The position numbers and the translations under genes are program-made. A stretch of 30,659 bases of DNA from Prevotellaceae bacterium UBA2757 (GTDB lineage Bacteria > Bacteroidota > Bacteroidia > Bacteroidales > Bacteroidaceae). Of this stretch, positions 24,198 to 30,659 are shown piece by piece; positions within the stretch are counted from its first letter, which is position 1, and every line of letters starts with the position of its first letter. The DNA lies in the NCBI GenBank assembly GCA_002353215.1, contig DEJD01000056.1:14371-45029 (forward strand), read 5' to 3'. Below the pieces are notes generated by a model. It saw only the letters and a list, made by a program, of their open reading frames with translations, ran no database searches and was not told the origin of the DNA.

Positions 24198-25397
24198 CTA
24201 CAGTTTCAGAGTATGGCCCATTCGTTCTTTCTTCGTACGCAAATAACGTTCGTTATAGGGATTAGGAGTGGTTTCAATTGGCACATTCTCTACGATAGTC
24301 AATCCGTAGCCCTCAAGTCCTACACGTTTTGTTGGATTATTAGTCAGCAGGCGTATTTTTGAGATACCCAACTCTCTCAGTATCTGCGCACCAACACCAT
24401 AATCACGCAGGTCAGGATCAAATCCCAAATGAATATTGGCATCCACTGTATCATCACCCTGTTCCTGCAATTTGTATGCAGCAATCTTATTCATCAGACC
24501 TATACCTCTGCCTTCCTGAATAAGATAAACAACAGCACCCTTTCCTTCCTTTTCTATCAGTTGCATAGACTTGTGTAGTTGTTCCCCGCAGTCACACCGC
24601 TTACTGGCAAAGATATCTCCTGTAGCACAACTCGAATGCATACGTACCAACACAGGTTCATCTTTCTTCCATTCCCCTTTTACTAGTGCAACATGCTCCA
24701 ATCCATTGCTTTTCTGACGGAAAGGAATAATACGGAAATGTCCATAAGCTGTAGGCATATCTGCCTCAACCCCCTTCTCTACAAGACTTTCGCGTTGCAA
24801 ACGATAAGCTATCAGATCTTTTATCTGAATAAGTTTCATATCAAACTGCTTCGCCTTTTCCTCCAATTGTGGCAAGCGAGCCATCGTACCATCCTCATTC
24901 AGGATCTCAATCAAAGCAGCTGCAGGACGCAAACCGGCTAAGCGTGCCAAGTCTATCGAGGCCTCTGTATGTCCGCTTCTACGCAACACTCCACCTTCCT
25001 GGGCATACAAAGGATTGATATGTCCAGGACGTCCAAAGTCACATGCACGGGCCTCAGGATTTGAAAGCCATTCTATAGTTGCTGCACGATCATGCGCACT
25101 CACGCCCGTAGTACATCCCTCAAGTTTGTCCACAGTCACAGTAAACGGAGTTCCAAGAACAGAAGTATTGTCTTCTACTTGATGAGGCAATTCCAACTCC
25201 CTTGCATGCTGAATTGTTATTGGGGCACATAACACACCACGTCCTTCACGCAACATGAAGTTCACTTTCTCAGGAGTAATAAGTTCGGCTGCAGTGATAA
25301 AGTCGCCTTCATTTTCACGATCTTCATCATCCACTACTATAACCATCTTTCCCTGACGAAAGTCTTCAATGGCTTCTTCTATTTTATTAAACATCAT
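24198..25397 (-). CDS. ribBA: RibBA, bifunctional riboflavin synthesis enzyme
   Basis: Fusion of DHBP synthase (residues about 1-200, RibB) and GTP cyclohydrolase II (about 205-399, RibA), supplying both precursors of riboflavin. In the first half [13 protein letters not shown] (21-33) is the acidic metal-binding motif, and [17 protein letters not shown] near 139-155 is conserved. In the second half the zinc cysteines are Cys257, Cys268 and Cys270 ([19 protein letters not shown]), and [11 protein letters not shown] is the GTP-site loop. Both halves look intact. It starts 12 bases after the lptF/G-like stop, so no room exists for an FMN riboswitch directly before it. Confidence 0.97.
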   Translation of the reverse strand: MMFNKIEEAIEDFRQGKMVIVVDDEDRENEGDFITAAELITPEKVNFMLREGRGVLCAPITIQHARELELPHQVEDNTSVLGTPFTVTVDKLEGCTTGVSAHDRAATIEWLSNPEARACDFGRPGHINPLYAQEGGVLRRSGHTEASIDLARLAGLRPAAALIEILNEDGTMARLPQLEEKAKQFDMKLIQIKDLIAYRLQRESLVEKGVEADMPTAYGHFRIIPFRQKSNGLEHVALVKGEWKKDEPVLVRMHSSCATGDIFASKRCDCGEQLHKSMQLIEKEGKGAVVYLIQEGRGIGLMNKIAAYKLQEQGDDTVDANIHLGFDPDLRDYGVGAQILRELGISKIRLLTNNPTKRVGLEGYGLTIVENVPIETTPNPYNERYLRTKKERMGHTLKL

Positions 25398-25409
25398 ATC
25401 TATTTTCTT

Positions 25410-27284
25410 TTACGTTGTTTCTAAATCAATAAACGGTCCGCCAATTTCCTGACATCTGTGCTTCAATCGCTGACTAATTGCAATCACCTGCTTTAAGTCC
25501 AAATATATACGGCGATAAAAGCGGAATGAATATATATCCAAGATAGGCATCTTATTCACATCCATCAGAATTTGTTTATCACGTGAGTTCGACAAAGCAT
25601 CAACCACATACTCTATAGCACTGTCTATCCTTTGAATCTGTTCGTCGCGCTGCTTAGTAAACAATATAGTTAACATTTCCTTAAGATGGAAAATCCTATG
25701 ATGAACTCTATAATCTCTGCTCTGACGTATTACATTATCAAGGATTACGGCAATTACAGGATAATCCGGATCATTGATGATAACCTCCTTCAGCACAATA
25801 TGTCTCTTCGGACGGATACCTCCTAAATTACGCAAGAATGAAGTGTAGGCATCTTTGTTAAACACCACAGAATCATTGTTCGATTTCACCGTGAAAAACA
25901 CCCCCAATGGAGCCATTACAAAGGAACTCACCCACATACCTATCCACACAGGCCACACTCCATCACGTCCCATCTTCATACATGTATTGTCAACGATGTA
26001 ATAGAGAATGAAGATTATAACTGAGATAACTACAGGCAATCCAAGTCCTCCCTTACGGATGATAGCTCCAAGTGGAGCACCTATGAAGAAAAACAGCAGA
26101 CAGGATAATGACATAGTGAATTTTTGCCAGAAAGCAATTCTATGGCGTCGTATCTTATATGAGCCGTAGTCCATAACGTCAGTTCTGTACTGCGATTCAT
26201 TCTGCATAATCGTAGTCTTTTGCATTGCTGCATAAATGACTCTCTGTTTCGTAGTCAAATCAAGACGTTTGTAAATTGAGTCTATATTTATTGTATCATT
26301 TTTTATATGCACCAGATCCTTTGGAGTAACATCATCAATCTTACCTGTTTCAAAGTTACGCCGACGTGCCTGTGATGTATTAGAGAGGAAAAGCGAACTA
26401 CATCTCATTTCATCATAATACACATGACCCACACTATCATAATACTGAGTTAGTGAATCAACTGAGGACACCAGATGAGTTAGATTTTTCGCTCCTTCAT
26501 TATCCTTGAAATTCTCCTCCTCAACCATCTGGAAGTTCATGTCGAAGTCAATAAGGAAATCTTTCTTTACAAAAGTCTCCCTTCTATAAGGAACATTCCT
26601 TGCCTGCAAAGCTGCACTATTCAAATTCTCAAACTGTTCTCCGTTATACAAATGCAGCACAAGGTTCTTTTTATCATGACTTGTCACAAGGCGTCCTGAG
26701 TCCGCAAGGATTATATGGGCATTATTTACTCCATCCTTCAGATTGTAAATAATCATATTATAGAGCATACCAGTCTCCTTATCTTTTCGTTCTACAAACA
26801 TATTAACACCTTGAATTCCATCGTAGAAGACGCCTTCTGGAATATCCAACTCCGGTGATGCTGCACGCATTGAGAAGAGCAATTGACGTAATTTCACCTC
26901 CGAACGCGGAGCAATGTTATTTTGAAAGAAGAACGATGCAAGAGCCAATAAAATATTCACCACAATCAGAGGGCGTAATACACGTATCAGAGGAATTCCG
27001 GCTGCCTTCATTGAAAGTAATTCTAATCGTTCACCCATATTTCCGAAAGAAATCAGCGAAGCCAACAACACAGCTAACGGCAATGCCATCGGAACAAGCG
27101 TCTCACCCGAATAGAAAAGGAATTTTGCCATTATCATCATCGACAAGCCCTTTCCGATTAACTCGTCTACATAACGCCACAAGAACTGCATCATAACCAC
27201 AAAAAGGCTGATACAAAATGTCCCAGCAAAGAGGGTGAGGAAATTCTTCACCACAAATATGTCAAGGCGTCGGATAAAACGCAT
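25410..27284 (-). CDS. LptF/LptG-family permease (YjgP/YjgQ)
   Basis: Inner-membrane permease of the lipopolysaccharide exporter. It has three membrane helices at the N-terminus (about 14-36, 62-84, 103-121), a large periplasmic domain (about 122-385), three more helices (about 388-408, 415-432, 441-464) and a cytoplasmic or soluble extension of 150 residues. At 624 residues it is far longer than E. coli LptF or LptG (about 360) because of a longer periplasmic domain and the C-terminal extension, as in Bacteroidota. ERLELLSMKAAGI near 85-97 is the conserved coupling region that meets the LptB ATPase. It is first in the unit with ribBA. Which of LptF or LptG it replaces is not resolvable here. 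Confidence 0.88.
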   Translation of the reverse strand: MRFIRRLDIFVVKNFLTLFAGTFCISLFVVMMQFLWRYVDELIGKGLSMMIMAKFLFYSGETLVPMALPLAVLLASLISFGNMGERLELLSMKAAGIPLIRVLRPLIVVNILLALASFFFQNNIAPRSEVKLRQLLFSMRAASPELDIPEGVFYDGIQGVNMFVERKDKETGMLYNMIIYNLKDGVNNAHIILADSGRLVTSHDKKNLVLHLYNGEQFENLNSAALQARNVPYRRETFVKKDFLIDFDMNFQMVEEENFKDNEGAKNLTHLVSSVDSLTQYYDSVGHVYYDEMRCSSLFLSNTSQARRRNFETGKIDDVTPKDLVHIKNDTINIDSIYKRLDLTTKQRVIYAAMQKTTIMQNESQYRTDVMDYGSYKIRRHRIAFWQKFTMSLSCLLFFFIGAPLGAIIRKGGLGLPVVISVIIFILYYIVDNTCMKMGRDGVWPVWIGMWVSSFVMAPLGVFFTVKSNNDSVVFNKDAYTSFLRNLGGIRPKRHIVLKEVIINDPDYPVIAVILDNVIRQSRDYRVHHRIFHLKEMLTILFTKQRDEQIQRIDSAIEYVVDALSNSRDKQILMDVNKMPILDIYSFRFYRRIYLDLKQVIAISQRLKHRCQEIGGPFIDLETT

Positions 27285-27302
27285 ACCTTCTGAAAATCGG
27301 TG

Positions 27303-27310
27303 CGAAGTTA
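27303..27310 (-). promoter_or_regulatory. Possible lptF/G-ribBA promoter, -7 element
   Basis: Minus strand TAACTTCG, one base off TAnnTTTG, 18 bases before the lptF/G ATG. No clear -33 element. The only candidate in the divergent 96-base gap for this direction. Confidence 0.35.
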
Positions 27311-27319
27311 CGACTTTTC

Positions 27320-27341
27320 TAATAAATAATATTATTTATTA
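27320..27341 (+). repeat. 22-bp AT-only perfect palindrome in the lptF/G-prfB gap
   Basis: Positions 27320-27341 form a perfect inverted repeat made only of A and T; each half reads TAATAAATAAT or its complement. It lies 12 bases before the prfB -7 element and 36 bases before the lptF/G start. It could be an operator or simply AT-rich promoter DNA; its chance occurrence is more likely than a GC-mixed palindrome would be. Confidence 0.5.
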
Positions 27342-27353
27342 ACAATAAATCCG

Positions 27354-27361
27354 TACCTTTG
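27354..27361 (+). promoter_or_regulatory. prfB promoter, -7 element
   Basis: TACCTTTG, a perfect -7 element, 19 bases before the prfB ATG. Transcription would start near 27368, leaving a leader of only about a dozen bases. Confidence 0.68.
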
Positions 27362-27370
27362 TCTCCATAA

Positions 27371-27394
27371 ATGGACAAAAATGATTACAGCTGA
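27371..27394 (+). other. Seven-codon mini-ORF ending in UGA over the prfB start
   Basis: ATG at 27371 reads MDKNDYS then TGA at 27392-27394. It overlaps the first 14 bases of prfB, and prfB is in the +1 frame relative to it. No ribosome-binding signal is evident. May be coincidence. Confidence 0.25.
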
Positions 27395-28496
27395 ACAACT
27401 CAAAGACATCAAAGAACGCACCGAAGCACTGCATCGATACCTCAACATAGATTCTAAACTTATTGAGGTCGAAGAGGAAGAATTGCGTACTCAGGCGCCG
27501 GGATTCTGGGACGACCAGAAGGCTGCTGAAGCTCAAATGAAAAAAGTGAAAGACCTGCAGAAGTGGATTAACGGCTACAAAGAAGTAAAAGCTGCAACCG
27601 ACGACACAGAGGTGGCTTTCGATTTCTACAAAGACGAAATGGTTTCAGAAGAGGAAGTCGATAATTACTATGCCACAGCTCTTCAACTAATCGAAAACTT
27701 GGAACTGAAGAATATGCTTCAAGGTGAAGCTGATGGAATGGATGCCGTATTGAAAATCAACTCCGGAGCTGGTGGTACAGAAGCACAAGATTGGGCAAGC
27801 ATGCTTATGCGTATGTATCAGCGATGGGCTGAAGCAAATAAATACAAAGTCACTATCAGCAACTTCCAAGACGGCGACGAAGCTGGCATCAAGACTGTGA
27901 CAATGGAGATTGAAGGTGACCAGGCTTACGGATTCCTTAAAGGTGAAAGTGGTGTACACCGACTCGTTCGCGTATCTCCATACAACGCTCAGGGAAAACG
28001 AATGACCTCATTTGCCAGCGTATTCGTCACACCACTTGTTGACGATTCCATCGAAGTTGTCATAGATAAAAGTAAGATTTCATGGGACACTTTCCGCTCA
28101 AGTGGAGCTGGTGGCCAGAACGTAAATAAAGTAGAAACCGGAGTACGTCTGCGTTATCAGTATGTTGATCCAGATACAGGCGAAGAAGAAGAAATCTTAA
28201 TCGAAAACACAGAAACCCGAAAACAGCAGGAGAATCGCGAAAACGCCCTCCGTTTGCTACGTTCACAACTCTATGACCGCGAACTAAAGCGTCGTATGGC
28301 AGCGCAACAGAAAATCGAAGCTGGAAAGAAAAAAATTGAATGGGGAAGCCAAATCCGCTCATATGTATTTGACGACCGCCGTGTGAAGGATCATCGCACA
28401 AACTATCAGACAAGTGACGTAGGAGGAGTGATGGACGGAAAACTGGACGGTTTCATCAAGGCTTACCTCATGGAGTTCTCTACAGAAACTAATTAA
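27381..28496 (+). CDS. prfB: Peptide chain release factor 2 (RF2)
   Basis: Reads UGA and UAA stop codons and triggers peptide release. The catalytic GGQ is at residues 244-246 within SSGAGGQNVNKVE. The codon-recognition tripeptide, SPF in E. coli RF2, reads SPY at 199-201. INSGAGGTEAQDWASML near 127-143 is a family hallmark. Most bacteria keep a programmed +1 frameshift with an in-frame UGA near codon 25; here the frame is open across that site (ALHRYLNIDSKLIEV, residues 16-30) with no CTTTGA, so RF2 is made from one frame. Length 371 fits. It has its own promoter, and the CYTH gene follows after 22 bases. Confidence 0.97.
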   Translation: MITAEQLKDIKERTEALHRYLNIDSKLIEVEEEELRTQAPGFWDDQKAAEAQMKKVKDLQKWINGYKEVKAATDDTEVAFDFYKDEMVSEEEVDNYYATALQLIENLELKNMLQGEADGMDAVLKINSGAGGTEAQDWASMLMRMYQRWAEANKYKVTISNFQDGDEAGIKTVTMEIEGDQAYGFLKGESGVHRLVRVSPYNAQGKRMTSFASVFVTPLVDDSIEVVIDKSKISWDTFRSSGAGGQNVNKVETGVRLRYQYVDPDTGEEEEILIENTETRKQQENRENALRLLRSQLYDRELKRRMAAQQKIEAGKKKIEWGSQIRSYVFDDRRVKDHRTNYQTSDVGGVMDGKLDGFIKAYLMEFSTETN

Positions 28497-28518
28497 CCTT
28501 TAAGTATTTCACAATACT

Positions 28519-28998
28519 ATGCACATCGAAATAGAACGTAAATTTCTCGTAATAGGTGAGTACAAACACCTTGCCTACAACATGACAACTATCAAACAGG
28601 GGTATTTTGCAACAGAACCCGGAAAGACAGTTCGCATCCGCGTTAGTGGCGACAAAGCATACCTTACCATCAAGGGGAATTCTGACCCAACGGGGTTGTG
28701 TCGTTACGAGTTTGAAACTGAGATATCACTAGAGGATGCCGACCAACTACTTAAACTTTGCAAACCAGGAGCTATCATAAAGGATAGATACTTGGTGAAA
28801 AGTGGCAAACATGTCGTTGAAATCGATGAATTTCATGGTGATAACGAAGGTATGGTACTTGCTGAAATCGAACTCAATTCCCCAGATGAGGAATATGAAG
28901 CACCTTCATTTCTTGGCAAAGAAGTCACTGGCGACCCTCGCTACTATAGTAAATTTCTTTTAGCACGACCATATAAACTTTGGAAAGATGAAAAGTAA
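28519..28998 (+). CDS. CYTH-domain protein (triphosphatase-like)
   Basis: A 159-residue single-domain CYTH protein. The signature ExExK is at the N-terminus (E4-I-E6-R-K8 in IEIERKFLV). Other tunnel residues fit: KTVRIRVSGDKAYLTIKG with alternating Arg/Lys, CRYEFETEIS, and VEIDEFHGDNEGMVLAEIEL near the end. Bacterial single-domain CYTH proteins of this kind hydrolyse inorganic triphosphate or related polyphosphates using Mg or Mn; specificity here is unknown. Co-transcribed after prfB, and its last codons overlap the start of the next gene by 11 bases. Confidence 0.9.
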   Translation: MHIEIERKFLVIGEYKHLAYNMTTIKQGYFATEPGKTVRIRVSGDKAYLTIKGNSDPTGLCRYEFETEISLEDADQLLKLCKPGAIIKDRYLVKSGKHVVEIDEFHGDNEGMVLAEIELNSPDEEYEAPSFLGKEVTGDPRYYSKFLLARPYKLWKDEK

Positions 28999-29458
28999 TA
29001 AAAAACTGTTATTCACAGCGTTCCTTATGAAAGGACTTACTCTGGCACTGTTTTTTGTTTTTAATATAAACGGAAATGCCCAGACCACTCTTAACGTATG
29101 GCTCAACAATGGCGGAGTGGAAAACTATGCTTTTACAGACAATCTCTCTATGAAGGCTTCATCCGACACAGAACTCACTCTCACATCTGGCAAGGTAGAA
29201 GTCATCTACACCATTGCAGACATACGCAAACTCACCATCAACAGCAAGGAAGCTGAAGAGATTGCAGCCAGTATAAACACCGCAGACGCACAGACAACAG
29301 ACGACTCAGAGGTTGCCATCTACGATATGTTAGGCAAGCAGGTAACTACTCTTCATAAGAATGCCAAAAACGTAACTCAGATTGACCTGAAAGGACTTCC
29401 AGCAGGTATATATATTGTAAAGTCCAAACTGACACAATTCAAGATTATCGTTAAGTAA
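28988..29458 (+). CDS. Small secreted protein with sorting-domain-like C-terminus
   Basis: A 156-residue protein with a signal peptide (basic MKSNKK, hydrophobic stretch, likely cleavage after GNAQ near residue 32). The middle (TLNVWLNNGGVENYAFTD and LTLTSGKVEVIYTIADIRKL) is the beta-rich motif often found before Bacteroidales C-terminal domains. The last 50 residues (VAIYDMLGKQV, then LKGLPAGIYIVKSK) match the pattern of type IX secretion C-terminal sorting domains, ending in a basic segment FKIIVK. No catalytic domain is present: it is almost only signal, linker and sorting-like domain. Another ATG at 29027 is possible. It overlaps the CYTH gene, and a terminator follows its stop. Confidence 0.75.
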   Translation: MKSNKKLLFTAFLMKGLTLALFFVFNINGNAQTTLNVWLNNGGVENYAFTDNLSMKASSDTELTLTSGKVEVIYTIADIRKLTINSKEAEEIAASINTADAQTTDDSEVAIYDMLGKQVTTLHKNAKNVTQIDLKGLPAGIYIVKSKLTQFKIIVK

Positions 29459-29479
29459 TCAGTTTCATAACGGCCAAAG

Positions 29480-29517
29480 AAAAAAGGACACCCACCATCA
29501 AGTGTGTGTCCTTTTTT
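29480..29517 (+). terminator. Bidirectional hairpin terminator
   Basis: A 12-base-pair perfect stem, AAAAAAGGACAC (29480-29491) with GTGTCCTTTTTT (29506-29517), loop 14 bases, T-run on both strands. It ends the prfB-CYTH-secreted-protein unit on plus and lies directly behind the tRNA 3' end on minus. Confidence 0.85.
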
Positions 29518-29519
29518 TG

Positions 29520-29593
29520 TAGCGGGGGAGGGGCTCGAACCCTCGACCTCCGGATTATGAATCCGACGCTCTAACCAGCTGAGCTACCCCGCC
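29520..29593 (-). tRNA. tRNA with anticodon CAT (Met, or Ile2)
   Basis: Cloverleaf on minus: acceptor GGCGGGG with CCCCGCT (first pair G-U), D-arm GCTCAGCTGGTTAGAGC, anticodon stem TCGGA/TCCGG with loop TTCATAA, T-arm GAGGG-TTCGAGC-CCCTC, discriminator A at 29520, no encoded CCA. The anticodon stem lacks the initiator's three G-C pairs. Being the second CAT tRNA of non-initiator type in the window, one of the two may be Ile2 read after lysidine modification. Confidence 0.92.
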
Positions 29594-29621
29594 ATCAGCC
29601 TTATTTTCGCTTTTGCGGGTG

Positions 29622-29652
29622 CAAAGGTAGTGCAAATCGTGAGAAATACAAA
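29622..29652 (-). promoter_or_regulatory. Promoter of the tRNA(CAT) at 29520-29593
   Basis: Minus strand TTTG (29649-29652), 19 bases, then TACCTTTG (29622-29629). Both elements and spacing match the consensus, 28 bases before the tRNA 5' end. Confidence 0.75.
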
Positions 29653-29707
29653 ATAAAACATGATTTTTTTAATAATATTTCCGATATACTACCTACATTC
29701 AATACAC

Positions 29708-30659
29708 TTATCTTAATATCTTCCTTAGTTTTCCGTCTGCAGTCCTTACTATATTAAATCCTTTCTGCAACGACTGCAAACGCATTCCAGAGACAGAATA
29801 AATATCTTTGTGAGATATGTCATCACTACTCTCTCCTACCTCATCAATAGCAGTTAAGTCGCCACCATTTATATCCAGAATAATCTTCCCGTCATCCGTT
29901 TCTCGAATATTATTTAAAGTAAAAGTAAACTGTTCACCTGCAAAAGCAGCATACGATGTTAATTCTGTCGTTCCCTTATTTCCTGGGTAAAGATCTCCAT
30001 GCAAAGACTCTGCGTGCTCATTTGTGAAACCATTTACATTAGAAAGCAGTTCACCGTCAGCAGGAACAATTGTCATTCTCTGATGAGCAGCACTCGTATT
30101 GACATAATTCCCCTTCCATGCAGAACTGGAATAATCCACATGTGTTACAAGCAGTCCATGGGCAGCTCCAAACACATTATAAAAACCCTGAGTTACACAA
30201 CACAGGTACGAGTCCATGCCCTCGCCTTGTCGGTTTTCCAGAATCAGATATTCATTCGCACTTTCTTTATTGGGAAGTTTATATGCCTTTCCACCTTTTT
30301 CGAACGATTCAAGCGTAAGAGTATATTCCTCGTCAGGATCAAGAGTTTCCAACGGGAACCATCCCATAAAATCACGTTCGTATGCTGTATAATTACAAGG
30401 CCATTTCCCCGTCATACCATAACAACCAGAATCCATCACATCCCACATATCCATACCGAAAGACTTATAATTGGTATCATACATATCCGGCAAACCCAGT
30501 CCGTGTCCCAATTCATGAACTGTAACTCCTATTCCATCCTGTCCATTCAGATAGAGTTCAGAAGTACAGCCATAAGCCCCAAACGTTACGGATTTATCGT
30601 CATATGATATAGTCTTCGATGAAGCTCCCTCTTTAGGCCAGATATTATTGGGATCATAC
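29708..30659 (-). CDS. M6-type metalloprotease, C-terminal part (partial)
   Basis: Runs off the right edge with its N-terminus missing; 316 residues visible. The zinc motif HELGH (residues 48-52 of the visible part) lies in VTVHELGHGLGLPDMYD, followed by MDMWDVMDSGCYG with a Met-turn-like residue, as in M6 (immune inhibitor A-like) proteases of the metzincin-like group; ahead of it PNNIWPKEG is also M6-like. TAYERDFMGWFPLETL is a family landmark. The end (IYSVSGMRLQSL, KGFNIVRTADGKLRKILR) resembles a Bacteroidales C-terminal sorting domain, implying export by type IX secretion or a related route. The real start lies outside the window, past the HELGH region. It is convergent with nothing and upstream of the tRNA on the same strand. 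Confidence 0.88.
   Translation of the reverse strand, partial: YDPNNIWPKEGASSKTISYDDKSVTFGAYGCTSELYLNGQDGIGVTVHELGHGLGLPDMYDTNYKSFGMDMWDVMDSGCYGMTGKWPCNYTAYERDFMGWFPLETLDPDEEYTLTLESFEKGGKAYKLPNKESANEYLILENRQGEGMDSYLCCVTQGFYNVFGAAHGLLVTHVDYSSSAWKGNYVNTSAAHQRMTIVPADGELLSNVNGFTNEHAESLHGDLYPGNKGTTELTSYAAFAGEQFTFTLNNIRETDDGKIILDINGGDLTAIDEVGESSDDISHKDIYSVSGMRLQSLQKGFNIVRTADGKLRKILR

Noticed and set aside
25398..25409. FMN riboswitch before ribBA
   Set aside because: Only 12 bases separate ribBA from the preceding gene, and no RFN-element sequence is seen upstream within the coding region.
27381..27480. Programmed +1 frameshift in prfB
   Set aside because: The reading frame is uninterrupted across the usual site and no CTTTGA is present.
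1..30659. CRISPR array, prophage, insertion sequence or defence island
   Set aside because: I saw no regularly spaced repeats, transposase or integrase motifs, phage structural genes or known defence-family motifs; nearly all genes are core cellular ones.

Overview
The window looks like the chromosome of a Bacteroidales bacterium, most like Prevotella or a close relative. Four things point there. Promoters before several transcription units carry the Bacteroidota -7 element TAnnTTTG, often as TACCTTTG. The tmRNA tag reads GETSYALAA, close to the GETNYALAA and GENNYALAA tags I recall for this group. Family-specific genes are present (gldH, DUF4834, an FtsL-like protein, a PSP1/RicT protein, a long LptF/G-type permease). 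The order of the cell-wall genes also fits. Genus is inferred from resemblance only; no search was run.

Layout: 1-5935 (minus) is the start of the division and cell-wall (dcw) cluster, transcribed mraZ, rsmH, ftsL-like, ftsI, murE, mraY; mraY runs off the left edge. 6047-7902 (minus) is a phosphatidylethanolamine unit, psd, pssA and a small DUF4834 membrane protein, ending at a hairpin terminator. 8060-8363 (plus) is a tRNA-Gln/tRNA-Met(CAU) unit with its own promoter and terminator. A GC-rich pair of inverted hairpins follows at 8381-8462. Next comes a tyrosine-rich lipoprotein gene (plus), whose end overlaps the convergent murF. murF diverges from the tmRNA gene ssrA, followed after a few bases by holB, ricT and gldH (plus).

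13822-20134 (minus) is an elongation operon: purH (cyclohydrolase domain only), mreB, mreC, mreD, mrdA (PBP2), rodA. A divergent nitroreductase (plus) has an 18-bp perfect palindrome over its promoter. 20814-27284 (minus) is transcribed lptF/G-like, ribBA, aspC-like aminotransferase, nitroreductase, NSS transporter. prfB, a CYTH protein and a small secreted protein with a sorting-domain-like C-terminus follow on plus, ending at a hairpin shared with a convergent tRNA(CAU). The right edge holds the C-terminal part of an M6-type metalloprotease.

Together the window holds much of the septal (FtsI, MurE, MraY, MurF) and lateral (MreBCD, PBP2, RodA) wall machinery, phospholipid synthesis, and translation quality control and termination (tmRNA, RF2). 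Most of it is core genome. I found no phage, transposase, CRISPR array or defence system. The least ordinary points are two putative MraZ boxes before mraZ, the REP-like hairpin pair, the one-domain PurH, the palindromic nitroreductase promoter, a UGA-ended mini-ORF over the prfB start, and the aromatic-rich lipoprotein.
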